From assembly GCA_003255065.1 (NCBI GenBank), contig QAOA01003275.1:94952-158951 (forward strand): a stretch of DNA of 64,000 nt. The letters run 5' to 3'. Positions 25,108 to 39,534 of this stretch are shown here, one piece after another. Source of the DNA: Cercis canadensis. Its lineage: Eukaryota > Streptophyta > Magnoliopsida > Fabales > Fabaceae. Under the pieces are notes generated by a model, which searched no databases, was not told where the DNA came from, and saw nothing but the letters and a program-made list of their open reading frames with translations. The first letter of the stretch is position 1, and every line of letters begins with the position of its first letter. Both the position numbers and the translations under genes were made by a program.

Positions 25108-27600
25108 CTTACCAGGAAACTGTCCCATCCAAGATACAGTGACACACAAGAAAAATATCCGAGTCAAAAAAATGAATGAACAGAAACAGGGTCCCGGTCC
25201 ACATATAGTGACTCACTAGGAAACAATCCCGTCCGAGATACAGTGAACTATAAGAAAAATATCTGACTCAGATACAAGGATGAACTGAAACCGGGTCCTG
25301 GGGCAGATATAGTGACTCACTATGAAACAATCTCGTCCCAGATATAGTGATCCATAAGAAAAATATCTGACTCAGATACAGATATGAACCGAAACAGGGT
25401 CCCGATTCACATATAGTGACTCACCAGGAAATAGTCCCGTCCCAGATACATTGAACCATAAGAAAAAATCTGTATCAGAAACAGGGATGAACCGAAACAA
25501 AGTCCCGGGTCAGATATAGTGACTTACTATAAAACTATCCCGTCCAAGATACAGTGATGCACAACAAAAATATCCGAGCCAGAAAAATTGATGAACCGAA
25601 ACAGGGTCCCGGTCCACATATAGTGACTCACTAGGAAACAGTCCCGTCCCAGATACAGTGAACCATAAGAAAAATATTCGTGTCAGAATTAGGGATGAAC
25701 CAAAACAGGGTCCCGAGGCAGATATAGTGACTCACCAGGAAACTGTCCAGTCCCAGATATAGTAAACTATAGAAAAAATATTTGACTCAGATATAGGGAT
25801 GAACCGAAACAGGGTCCTGTGGCAGATATAGTGACTCACCAGGAAACAGTCCCTCCCAGATACAGTTAACCATATAAAAAATATCCGAGTCAGAAAAATT
25901 GATGAACCGAAACATGGTCTCAGTCCACATATAGTGACTGACCAGGAAACAGTGCCGTCCCAGATACAGTGAACCATAAGTAAAATATCCGACTCAGATA
26001 TAGGGATGAACCGAAACATGGTCCCGTTTCACATATAGTGACGCACCAGGAAACAGTCCTGTCCCAGATACAGTGAACTATAAGAAAAATTCCGTGTCGG
26101 AAAGAGGGATGAACCAAAACAGGATCCCGGTTCAGATATAGTGACTCACCAGGAAACAGTCCCGTCCCAGATAAAGTGATGCACAAGAAAAATATCTGAG
26201 TCAGAAACAGGGATGAACCGAAACAGTGTCCTGGGGCAGATATAGTAACTCAATAGGAAACTGTCTAGTCCCAGATACAGTAAACCATAAGAAAAATATC
26301 TGACTCAGATACAAGGATGAACCGAAACCGGGTCCCGGAGCAGAAATAGTGACTCATAAGGAAACAGTACAGTCCCAGACATAGTGATCCATAAGAAAAA
26401 TATCCGACTCAAATACAGAGATGAACCGAAACAGGGTCCGAATTCACATATAGTGACTCACATGGAAACAGTCCCGTCCCAGATACATTGAACCATAAGA
26501 AAAATATCCACGTCAGAAACATGGATGAATCGAAATAGGGTCCCGGGTCAGATATACTGACTTACCAGGAAACTGTCTCGTCTAAGATACAATGATGCAT
26601 AAGAAAAATATCCGAGTCAGAAAAATAGATGAACGGAAACAAGGTCCCGGTCCACATATAGTGACTCACCAGGAAACAGTGTCGTCCCAGATACAGTGAA
26701 GTATAAGAAAAATATCTGACTCAGATACAGGGATGAACAGAAACAGGGTTCCGGGGTAGATATGGTGACTCACTAGGAAACAGTCCCGTCCCAGATGCAG
26801 TTAACCATAAGAAAAATATTCGCGTCAGAATAAGGGATGAACCGAAACAGGCTCCCGCGGCAGATATAGTGACTCACCAGGACACTGTCCAGTCCCAGAT
26901 ATAGTGAACCATAGGAAAAATATCTGACTCAGATACAGGGATGAAATGAAACAGGGTCCTATGGCAGATATAGTGACTCACCAGGAAACAGTCCCGTGCT
27001 AGATACAGTTAACCATAAAAAAAATATCTGAGTCAGAATCAGGGATGAACCGAAATGGGGTCCCGGGGCAGATATACTAACTAACTAGTAAACAGTCCCG
27101 TCCCAGATACAATGAACCATAAGAAAAATATCCGAGTCAGAAAAAGGAATGAACTGAATATGGGTCCCGGGGCAAATATAGTGACTCACCAGGAAACAGT
27201 CCCGTCCCAGATACAGTGAACGATAACAAAAATATTCGAGTCACAAACAGGGATGAACCGAAACAGGGTCCCATGGCAGATATAGTGACTCACCAGGAAA
27301 CTGTCCCGTCCCAGATACAGTGAACCATAACAAAAATATTCGAGTCACAAACAGGGATGAACCGAAACAGGATCCCATGGCAGATATAGTGACTCACCAG
27401 GAAACTGTCCCGTCCCAGATACAGTGAACCATAACAAAAATATCCGAGTCAGAAACAGGGATGAGCCGAAACAGTTTACCGGGTCAGATATAGTGACTTA
27501 CCAGGAAACTGTCCCATCCAAGATACAGTGATGCACAAGAAAAATATCCGAGTCGGAAAAATGGATGAACCGAAACAGGGTCCCGGTCCACATATAATGT
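25108..27600 (+). repeat. 104-bp satellite array, block C1 (older composition)
   Basis: About 24 monomers resume in phase right after the hAT element. They keep the block A/B composition, with CACATATAG monomers near 25200, 25408, 25615, 25926, 26030, 26450 and 26653. A local run at about 27200-27460 repeats monomers with AACAAAAATATTCGAGTCAC. The last CACATATA start is at 27589. No gene or RNA was seen. Confidence 0.95.
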
Positions 27601-27700
27601 CTCACCAGGAAACAGTCTCGTCCCAGATACAGCGAACTATAAGAAAAATATCTGACTCACCAGGAAACAGGGATAAAACGAAATAGGGTCCCGGGGTAGA
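27589..27700 (+). repeat. Chimeric monomer at a subfamily boundary
   Basis: This monomer starts in the old style (CACATATAATG), but its third unit is replaced. After ATATCTGACTCA comes CCAGGAAACAG, bases that belong to the first unit, and then GGATAAAACG. The next monomers are of the new classes. This looks like an out-of-register exchange at the shared GACTCA and ACAG bases. Confidence 0.65.
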
Positions 27701-29007
27701 TATAGTGACTCACCAGGAAACATTCCCGTCACAGATACAGTGAACCATAAGAAAAATATCCAACTCAGAAACGGGGATGAATCGATCAGTGTCTTGGGGC
27801 AGATATAGTGACTTACCAAGAAACAGTCCCGTCCTAGATACAGTGAACCATAAGAAAAATAACCGACTTAGAAACGGGGATGAACCGATCAGGGTCCCGG
27901 GGTAGATATAGTGACTTACCAGGAAACTGTCCCGTCCAAGATACAGTGACGCACAAGAAAAATATCCGAGCCAGAAACATTGATTAACCGAAATAGGGTC
28001 TCGGGCCAGATATAGTGATTTACCAGGAAACAGTCCCGTCCAAGATACAGTGATGCACAAGAAAAATATCCGAGTTAGAAATAGGGATGATCAGAAACAG
28101 GGTCCCGGGGCAGATATAGTGACTCACCAGGAAACAGTCCCGTCCCAGATATAGAGAACCGTAGGAAAAATATCTGACTAAGATACAGGGATGAACCGAA
28201 ACAGGGTCCCGGGGTAGATATAATGACTCACCAGGAAATAGTCCAGTCCCAGATACAGTGTACCATAAGAAAAATATCCGACTCAGAAACAGGGATGAAA
28301 CGAAACAGAGTCCCGGGGTAGATATATTGACTCACCAGGAAACAATCACGTCCCAGATATACTGAACCATAAGAAAAATATCCGACTCAAATACAGAGAT
28401 GAACCGAAAGAGGATCCCGGGGAAGATATAGCGACTTACCAGGAAATTGTCCCGTCAAGATACAGTGATGCACAAGAAAAATATCCGAGTCAGAAACATG
28501 GATGAACCAAAACAGGGTCCCGGGCCAGATAAAGTGACTTACCAGGAAACTGTCCCGTCCTAGATACAGTGCTGCACAATAAAAATATCCGATTCAGAAA
28601 CAAGGATGAACCGAAACAAGGTCCCGGTCCAGTTATATGTGACTTAACAGGAATATGTCCCATCCATGATACAGTGATGCACAAGAAAAATATTTGAGTC
28701 AGAAACATGGATGAACCGAAACAGGGTCTCGGGCCAGATATAATGACTTACCAGGAAACTGTCCCGTCCAAGATACAGTGATGCACAAGAAAAATATCCG
28801 AGTCAAAAACAGGGATGAATCGAAATAGGGTCCCGGGGCAGATATAGTGACTCACCAGGAAACAGTCTCGTCCTAGATACAGAGAACAGTAGCAAAAATT
28901 TCTGACTCAGATACAGGGATGAACCGAAACATGGTCCCGGGGCAGATATAGTGACTCACCAAGAAACAGTCCCGTCCCAGATACATTGAACCATAAGAAA
29001 AATATCT

Positions 29008-30253
29008 GCCTAAAAAAGAGGGATGAACCGAAACAGTGTCCCGGGGCAAATATAGTGACTTACCAGGAAACTTTCCGGTCCAAGATACAGTGATGCATAA
29101 GCAAAATATCCGACTCAGAAACTAGGATGAATCGAAACAGAGTCCCTGGACAGATATAGTGAATTACTAAGAAACTGTCCCGTCCAAGATACATTGATGC
29201 ACAAGAAAAATATCTGAGTCAGAAACAGGGATGAATCGAAACAAGTCCTGGGGTAGATATAGTGACTAAGCAGGAAACAGACTCATCCTAGTTACAGAGA
29301 ACCTTAGGAAAAATATCTGACTCAGATACATGGATGAACCAAAACAGGGTCCCGAGGCAGATATAGTGACTCACCAAGAAAAAGTCCCGTCCCAGATACA
29401 TTGAACCATAAGAAAAATATCCGGGTCTAAAACAGGGATGAACCGAAACAGTGTCCCGGGGCAGCTATAGTGACTCACTAGGAAACTGTCCCGTCCCAGA
29501 TACAGTGAACCATAAGAAAAATATCCGAGTCAGAAACAAGGATGAAACGAAACATGGTCCCGGGGTAGATATAGTGACTCACCAGGAAACATTCCCGTCC
29601 CAGATACAGTGAACCATAAAAAAAATATCTGCCTAAAAGAGAGGGATGAACCGAAACAGTGTCCCGGGGCAAATATAGTGACTTACCAGGAAACTTTCCG
29701 GTCCAAGATACAGTGATGCATAAGCAAAATATTCGACTCAGAAACTAGGATGAATCGAAACAGAGTCCCTGGACAGATATAGTGAATTACTAAGAAACTG
29801 TCCCGTCCAAGATACATTGATGCACAAGAAAAATATCTGAGTCAGAAACAGGGATGAATCGAAACAAGTCCTGGGGTAGATATAGTGACTAAGCAGGAAA
29901 CAGACTCATCCTAGTTACAGAGAACCTTAGGAAAAATATCTGACTCAGATACATGGATGAACCAAAACAGGGTCCCGAGGCAGATATAGTGACTCACCAA
30001 GAAAAAGTCCCGTCCCAGATACATTGAACCATAAGAAAAATATCCGGGTCTAAAACAGGGATGAACCGAAACAGTGTCCCGGGGCAGCTATAGTGAGTCA
30101 CTAGGAAACTGTCCCGTCCCAGATACAGTGAACCATAAGAAAAATATCCGAGTCAGAAACAGGGATGAAACGAAACAAGGTCCCGGGGTAGATATAGTGA
30201 CTCACCAGGAAACATTCCCGTCCCAGATACAGTGAACCATAAGAAAAATATCC
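29008..30253 (+). repeat. 623-bp six-monomer tandem duplication
   Basis: The segment from GCCTAAAA at 29008 to 29630 is repeated at 29631-30253. Marker CTTTCCGGTC occurs at 29071 and 29694 and ACATTCCCG at 29589 and 30212, both 623 bp apart. The copies are nearly identical, sharing the rare GACTAAGCAGG and AGTCCCTGGACAG variants. This is a recent unequal exchange. Confidence 0.88.
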
Positions 30254-33200
30254 GACTCAGAAACGAGGATGAACCGATCAGTGTCTTGGGGCAGATATAG
30301 TGACTTACCAGGAAACAGTCCCGTCCCAGATACAGTGAACCATAAGAAAAATAACCGACTCAGAAACAGGGATGAACCGATCAGGGTCCCGGGGTAGATA
30401 TAGTGACTTACCAGGAAACAGTCCCGTCCAAGATACAGTGATGCAGAAGAAAAATATCCGAGTCAGAAGTAGGGATGAGCAAAAACAGGGTCCCGGGGCA
30501 GATATAGTGACTCACCAGGAAACAGTCTCGTCCCAGATATAGAGAACCGTAGGAAAAATATCTGACTAAGATACAGGGATGAACCGAAACAGGGTCCTGG
30601 GGTAGATATAGTGACTCACCAGGAAATAGCCCAGTCCCAGATACGGTGTACCATAAGAAAAATATCCGACTCAGAAACAGGGATGAAACGAAACAGAGTC
30701 CCGGGGTAGATATATTGACTCACCAGGAAACAATCACGTCCCAGATATACTGAACCATAAGAAAAATATCCGACTCAAATACAGAGATGAACCGAGAGTG
30801 GATCCCGGGAAAGATATAGCGACTTACCAGGAAACTGTCCCGTCCAAGATACAGTGTTGCACAAGAAAAATATCCGAGTCAGAAACAAGGATGAACCAAA
30901 ACAAGGTCCCGGTCCAGTTATATGTGACTTAACAGGAAACTGTCCCGTCCAAGATACAGTGATGCACAAGAAAAATATCTGAGTCAGAAATATGGATGAA
31001 CCGAAAAAAGGTCTCGGGCCAGATATAATGACTTACCAGGAAACTATCCCGTCCAAGATACAGTGATGCACAAGAAAAATATCCGAGTCAAAAACAAGGA
31101 TGAATCGAAATAGGGTCCCGGGGCAGATATAGTGACTCAACAAGAAACAGTCCCGTCCCAGATACATTGAACCATAAGAAAAATATCCGCGTAAAAAACA
31201 GGGATGAACCGAAACAGTGTGCCGGGGCAGATATAGTGACTTACCAGGAAACTTTTCGGTCGAAGATATAGTGATGCACAAGCAAAATTTCTGACTCAGA
31301 AACAAGGATGAATCGAAAAAGAGTCCCGGGCCAGATATAGTGAATTACTAAGAAACTGTCCCGTCCAAGATACATTGATGCACAAGAAAAATATCCGAGT
31401 CAGAAACAGGGATGAATCGAAACAGGGTCTTGGGGCAGATATAGTGACTCAGCAGGAAACAAACTCATCCTCGTTACAGAGAACTTTAGGAAAAATATCT
31501 GACTCAGATACATGGATGAACCGAAACAGGGTCCCGGGGCAGATATAGTGACTCACCAAGAAAAAATCCCGTCCCAGATACATTGAACCATAAGAAAAAT
31601 ATCCGGGTCTAAAACAGGGATGAACAAAAACAGTGTCCCGGGGCAGTTATAGTGACTCAACAGGAAACTGTCCCGTCCCAGATACAATGAACCAGAAGAA
31701 AAATATCCGAGTCAGAAACAGGGATGAAACAAAACAGGGTCCCGGGGTAGATATTTTGACTCACCAGGAAACATTCTTGTCCCAGATACAGTGAACCATA
31801 AGAAAAATATCAGACTCAGAAACAGGGATGAACCGATCAGTGTCTTGGGGCAGATATAGTGACTTACCAGGAAACAGTCCCGTTCCAGATATAGTGAACC
31901 ATAAGAAAAATATCCGACTCAGAAACGGGGATGAACCGATCAGGGTCCCGGGGTAGATATACTGACTTACCAGGAAACTGTCCCGTCCAAGATACAGTGA
32001 CGCACAAGAAAAATATCCGAGTCAGAAACATTGATTAACCGAAATAGGGTCTCGGGCCAGATATAGTGACTTACCAGGAAACAAGCCCGTCCAAGATACA
32101 GTGATGCACAAGAAAAATATCCGAGTCAGAAGTAGGGATGATCAGAAACAGGGTCCCGGGGCAGATATAGTGGCTCACCAGGAAACAATCCCGTCCCAGA
32201 TATAGAGAACCGTAGGAAAAATATCTAACTAAGATACAGGGATGAACCGAAACAGGGTCCCAGGGTAGATATAGTGACTCACCAAGAAATAGTCCAGTCC
32301 CAGATACAGTGTACCATAAGAAAAATATCCGACTCAGAAACAGGGATGAAACGAAACAGAGTCCCGGGGTAGATATATTGACTCTATATTGACTCACTAG
32401 GAAACAATCACGTCCTAGATATACTGAACCATAAGAAAAATATCCGACTCAAATACAGAGATGAACCGAGAGAGGTTCCCGGGGAAGATATAGCGACTTA
32501 CCAGGAAACTGTCCCGTCCAAGATACAGTGTTGCACAAGAAAAATATCCGAGTCAGAAACAAGGATGAACCGAAACAAGGTCCCGGTCCAGTTATATTTG
32601 ACTTAACAGGAAACTGTCCCGTCCAAGATACAGTGATGCACAAGAAAAATATCTGAGTCAGAAACATGGATGAACCGAAACAGGGTCTCGGGCCAGATAT
32701 AATGACTTACTAGGAAACTATCCCATTCAAGATACAGTGATGCACAAGAAAAATATCCGAGTCAAAAACAGGGATGAATCGAAATAGGGTCTCGGGACAG
32801 ATATAGTGACTCACCAAGAAACAGTCCCGTCCCAGATACGTTGAACCATAAGAAAAATATCCGCTTAAAAAACAGGGATGAACCGAAACAGTGTGCCGGG
32901 GCAGATATAGTGACTTACCAGGAAACTTTTCGGCCCAAGATACAGTGATGCACAAGCAAAATATCCGACTCAGAAACAATGATGAATCGAAACAGAGTCC
33001 CGGGCCAGATATAGTGAATTACCAAGAAACTGTCCCGTCCAAGATATATTGATGCACAAGAAAAATATCCGAGTCAGAAAAAGGGATGAATCGAAACAGG
33101 GTCTTGGGGCAGATATAATGACTCAGCAGGAAACAGACTCATCCTAGTTACAGAGAACCTTAGGAAAAATATCTGACTCAGATACATGGATTAACCGAAA

Positions 33201-36200
33201 CAGGGTCCCGGGGCAGATGTAGTGACTCACCAAGAAAAAGTCCCGTCCCAGATACATTGAACCATAAGAAAAATATCCGGGTCTAAAACAAGGATGAACA
33301 TAAATAGTGTCCCGGGGCAATTATAGTGACTCACCAGGAAACTGTCCCGTCCCAGATACAATGAACCAGAAGAAAAATATCCGAGTCAGAAACAGGGATG
33401 AAACGAAACAGGGTCCTGGGGTAGATATAGTGACTCACCAGGAAACATTCCTGTCCCAGATACAGTGAACCATAAGAAAAATATCTGACTCAGAAATGGG
33501 GATGAACCGATCAGGGTCCCAGGGTAGATATAGTGACTTACCAGGAAAGTGTCCCGTCCAAGATACAGTGACGCACAAGAAAAATATCCGACACAGAAAC
33601 ATTGATTAACCGAAAAAGGGTCTCGGGCCAGATATAGTGACTTACCAGGAAACAGTCCCGTCCATGATACAGTCATGCACAAGAAAAATATTCGAGTCAG
33701 AAAAAGGGATGAACAGAAACAGGGTCCCGGGGCAGATATAGTGACTCGGCAGGAAACAGACTCATCCTAGTTACAGAGAACCTTAGGAAAAATATCTGAC
33801 TAAGATAAAGGGATGAACCGAAACAGGGTCCCGGGGTAGATATAGTGACTCACCAGGAAATAGTCCAGTCCCAGGTACAGTGTACCATAAGAAAAATATC
33901 CGGCTCAGAAACAGGGATGAAACGAAACAGAGTCTCGGGGTAGATATATTTACTCACCAGGAAACAATCACGTCCCAGATATAGTGAACCATAAGAAAAA
34001 TATCCGACTAAAATATAAAGATGAACGGAAAGAGGATCCCGGGGAAGATATAGCGACTTACCAGGAAACTGTCCCGTCCAAGATACAGTGATGCACAAGA
34101 AAAATAACCGAGTCAGAAACATGGATGAACCAAAACAGGGTCCCAGGCCAGATATATTGACTTACCAGGAAACTGTCCTGTCCTAGATACAGTGCTACAC
34201 AATAAAAATATCCGAGTCAAAAACAAGGATGAACCGAAACAAGGTCCTGGTCCAGATATAGTGACTTAACAGGAAACTGTCCCGTCCAAGATACAGTGAT
34301 GCACAAGAAAAATATCTGAGGAAACATGGATGAACCGAAACAGGGTCTCGGGCCAGATATAGTGACTTATCAGGAAACTGCCCCGTCCAAGATACAATGA
34401 CGCACAAGAAAAATATCCGAGTCAGAAACATTGACTAACCGAAATAGGGTCTCGGGCCAGATATAGTGACTTACCAGGAAACAAGCCCGTCCAAGATACA
34501 GTGATGCACAAGAAAAATATCCGAGTCAGAAATAGGGATGATCAGAAACAGGGTCCCGGGGCAGATATAGTGACTCACAAGGAAACAATCCCGTCCCAGA
34601 TATAGAGAACCGTAGGAAAAATATCTGACTAAGATACAGGGATGAACCGAAACAGGGTCCCGGGGTAGATATAGTGACTCACCAGGAAATAATCCAGTCC
34701 CAGAAACAGTGTACCATAAGAAAAATATCCGACTCAGAAACAGGGATGAAACGAAACAGAGTCCCGGGGTAGATATATTGACTCACTAGGAAACAATCAC
34801 GTCCTAGATATACTGAACCATAAGAAAAATATCCGACTCAAATACAGAGATGAACCGAGAGAGGATCCCGGGGAAGATATAGCGGCTTACCAGGAAACTG
34901 TCCCGTCCAAGATACAGTGTTGGACAAGAAAAATATCCGAGTCAGAAACAAGGATGAACCGAAACAAGGTCCTAGTCCAGTTATATGTGACTTAACAGGA
35001 AACTGTCCCGTCCAAGATACAGTCATGCACAAGAAAAATATCTGAGTCAGAAACATAGATGAACCGAAACAGGGTCTCGGGCCAGATATAATGACTTACT
35101 AGGAAACTATCCCGTCCAAGATACAGTGATGCACAAGAAAAATATCCGAGTCAAAAACAGGGATGAATCGAAATAGGGTCCCGGGGCAGATATAGTGACT
35201 CACCAAGAAACAGTCCCGTCCCAGATACATTGAACCATAAGAAAAATATCCGCCTAAAAAAGAGGGATGAACCGAAACAGTGTTCCGGGGCAAATATAGT
35301 GACTTACCAGGAAACTTTCCGGTCCAAGATACAGTGATGCATAAGCAAAATATCCGACTCAGAAACTAGGAAGAATCGAAACAGAGTCCCGGGACAGATA
35401 TAGTGACTTACCAAGAAACTGTCCCGTCCAAGATAAATTGATGCACAAGAAAAATATCCGAGTCAGAAACAGGGATGAATCGAAACAAGTCCTGGGGTAG
35501 ATATAGTGACTCAGCAGGAAACAGACCTATCCTAGTTACAGAGAACCTTGGGAAAAATATCTGACTCAGATACATGGATGAAACGAAACAGGGTCCCGAG
35601 GTAGATATAGTGACTCACCAAGAAAAAGTCCCGTCCCAGATACATTGAACCATAAGAAAAATATCCGGGTCTAAAATAGGGATGAACCGAAACAGTGTCC
35701 CGGGGAAGTTATAGTGACTCACAAGGAAACTGTCCCGTCCCAGATACAGTGAACCATTAGAAAAATATCCGAGTCAGAAACAGGGATGAAACGAAACAGG
35801 GTCCCGAGGTAGATATAGTGACTCACCAGGAAACATTCCCATCCCAGATACAGTGAACCATAAGAAAAATATCCGAGTCAGAAACGGGGATGAACCGATC
35901 AGTGTCTTGGGGCAGATATAGTGACTTACCAGGAAACAGTCCTGTCCCAGATATAGTGAACATAAGAAAAATAACCGACTCAGAAACAGGGATGAACCGA
36001 TCAGGGTCCCGGGGTAGATATAGTGACTTACCAGGAAACTGTCCCGTCCAAGATACAGTGACGCACAAGAAAAATATCCTAGTCAGAAACGTTGATTAAC
36101 CGAAATAGGGTCTCGGGCCAGATATAGTGACTTACCAGGAAACAGTCCCGTCCAAGATACAGTGATGCAGAAGAAAAATATCCGAGTCAGAAATAGGGAT

Positions 36201-39200
36201 GATCAAAAACAGGGTCCCGGGGTACATATAGTGACTCACCAGGAAACAGTCCCGTCCCAGATATTGAGAACCGTAGGAAAAATATCTAACTAAGATACAG
36301 GGATGAACCGAAACAGGGTCCCGGGGTAGATATAGTGACTCACCAGGAAATAGTCCAGTCCCAGATACAGTGTACCATAAGAAAAATATCCGACTCAGAA
36401 ACAGGGATGAAACGAAACAGAGTCCCGGGGTAGATATATTGTCTCACCAGGAAACAATCACGTCCCAGATATACTGAACTATAAGAAAAATATCCGACTC
36501 AAATACAGAGATGAACCGAGAGTGGATCCCGGGAAAGATATAGCGACTTACCAGGAAACTGTCCCGTCCAAGATACAGTGTTGCACAAGAAAAATATCCG
36601 AGTCAGAAACAAGGATGAACTGAAACAAGGTCCCGGTCCAGTTATATGTGACTTAACAGGAAACTGTCCCGTCCAAGATACAGTGATGCACAAGAAAAAT
36701 ATCTGAGTCAGAAATATGGATGAACCGAAACAGGGTCTCGGGCTAGATGTAATGACATACTAGGAAACTATCCCGTCCAAGATACAGTGATGCACAAGAA
36801 AAATATCCGAGTCAAAAACAGGGATGAATCTAAATAGGGTCCCGGGGCAGATATAGTGACTCACCAAGAAACAGTCCCGTCCCAGATACATTGAACCATA
36901 AGAAAAATATCCGCGTAAAAAACAGGGATGAACCGAAACATTGTGCCGGGGCAGATATAGTGACTTACCAGGAAACTTTTCGGTCCAAGATACAGTGATG
37001 CACAAGCAAAATATCCGACTCAGAAACAAGGATGAATCAAAACAGAGTCGCGAGCCAGATATAGCGAATTACCAAGTAACTGTCCCGTCCAAGATACATT
37101 GATGCACAAGAAAAATATCCGAGTCAGAAACAGGGATGAATCGAAACAGGGTCTTGGGGCAGATATAGTGACTCAGCAGGAAACAGACTCGTCCCAGATA
37201 CAGAGAACCGTATTAAAAATATCTGACTAAGATACAGGGATGAACCAAAACAAGGTCCCGGTGTAGATATAGTGACTCACCAGGAAATAGTCCAGTCCCA
37301 GATACAGTGAACCATAAGAAAAATATCCGGCTCAGAAATAGTGATGAAACGAAACATAGTCCCGGGGTAGATATATTGACTCCCCAGGAAACAATCACGT
37401 CCCAGATATACTGAACCATAAGAAAAATATCCGACTCAAATACAGAGATGAACCGAAAGAGAATCACGGGGAAGATATAGCGACTTACCAGGAAATTGCC
37501 CCGTCCAAGAAACAGTGATGCACAAGAAAAATATCCGAGTCAGAAACATGGATGAACCAAAACAGGGTCCCGGGCCAGATAAAGTGACTTACCCGGAAAC
37601 TGTCCCGTCCTATATACAGTGCTGGACAATAAAAATATCCGATTCAGAAACAAGCATGAATCGAAACAAGGTCCCGGTCCAGTTATATGTGACTTAACAG
37701 GAATATGTCCCGTCCATGATACAGTGATGCAAAAGAAAAATATCTGAGTCAGAAACATGGATGAACCGAAACAGGGTCTCGGGCCAGATATAATGACTTA
37801 CCAGGAAACTGTCCCGTCCAAGATACAGTGAACCATAAGAAAAATATCCGACTCAGAAACGGGGATGAATCGATCAGTGTCTTGGGGCAGATATAGTGAC
37901 TTACCAGGAAACAGTCCCGTCCTAGATACAGTGAACCATAAGAAAAATAACCGACTCAGAAACAGGGATGAACCGATCAGGGTCCCGGGGTAGATATAGT
38001 GACTTACCAGGAAACTGTCCTGTCCAAGATACAGTGAAGCAAAAGAAAAATATCCTAGTCAGAAACATTGATTAACCGAAATAGGTTCTCGGGCCAGATA
38101 TAGTGACTTACCAGGAAACAGTCCCATCCAAGATACAGTGATGCAGAAGAAAAATATCCGAGTCAGAAATAGGGATGATCAAAAACAGGGTCCCGGGGCA
38201 GATATAGTGACTCACCAGGAAACAGTCCCGTCCAAGATATAGTGATGCACAAGAAAAATATCCGAGTCAAAAACAGGGATGAATCGAAATAGGGTCCTGG
38301 GGCAGATATAGTGACTCACCAGGAAACAGTCTCGTCCCAGATATAGAGAACCGTAGGAAAAATATCTGACTAAGATACAGGAATGAACCGACACAGGGTC
38401 CCGGGGTAGATATAGTGACTCACCAGGAAATAGTCCAGTCCCAGATACAGTGTACCATAAGAAAAATATCCGACTCAGAAACAGGGATGAAACGAAACAG
38501 AGTCCCGGGGTAGATATATTGACTCCCCAGGAAACAATCATGTCCCAGATATACTGAACCATAAGAAAAATATCCGACTCAAATACAGAGATGAACCGAC
38601 TTACCAGGAAACTGTCCCGTCCAAGATACATTGATGCACAAGAAAAATATCCGAGTCAGAAACAGGGATGAATCCAAACAGGGTCTTGGGGCAGATATAG
38701 TGACTCAGCAGGAAACAGACTCATCCTAGTTACAGAGAACCTTAGGAGAAATATTTGACTCAGATACATGGATGAACCGAAATAGGGTCCCGGGGCAGAT
38801 ATAGTGACTCACCAAGAAAAAGTCCCGTCCCAGATACATTGAAGCATAAGAAAAATATCCGGGTCTAAAACAGGGATGAACAGAAACAGTGTCTTGGGGC
38901 AGTTATAGTGACTCACCAGGAAACTGTCCCGTCCCAGATACAATGAACCAGAAGAAAAATATCCGAGTCAGAAACAGGGATGAAACGAAACAGGCTCCTG
39001 GGGTAGATATAGTGACTCACCAGGAAACATTCCTGTCCCAGATACAGTGAACCATAAGAAAAATTTCCGACTCAGAAACGGGGAAGAACCGATCAGTGTC
39101 TTGGGGCAGATATAGTGTCTTACCAGGAAACAGTCCCGTCCCAGATACAGTGAACCATAAGAAAAATATCCGACTCAGAAACGGGGATGAACCGATCAGG

Positions 39201-39534
39201 GTCCCGAGGTAGATATAGTGACTTACCAGGAAACTGTCCCGTCCAAGATACAGTGACGCACAAGAAAAATATCTGACTCAAAAACATTGATTAACCGAAA
39301 CAGGGTCTCGGGCCAGATATAGTGACTTACCAGGAAACAGTCCCGTCCATGATACAGTTATGCACAAGAAAAATAATCGAGTCAGAAACAGGGATGAACA
39401 GAAACAGGGTCTCGAGGCAGATATAGTGACTCAGCAGGAAACAGACTCATCCTAGTTACAGAGAAACTTAGGAAAAATATCTGACTAAGATACAGGGATG
39501 AACCGAAACAGGGTCCCGGGGTAAATATAGTGAC

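Noticed and set aside
32380-32397. Short slippage duplication TATATTGACTC in a monomer, and a similar 17-bp one near 57108
   Set aside because: They are real but trivial replication slippage within single monomers, with no wider pattern.
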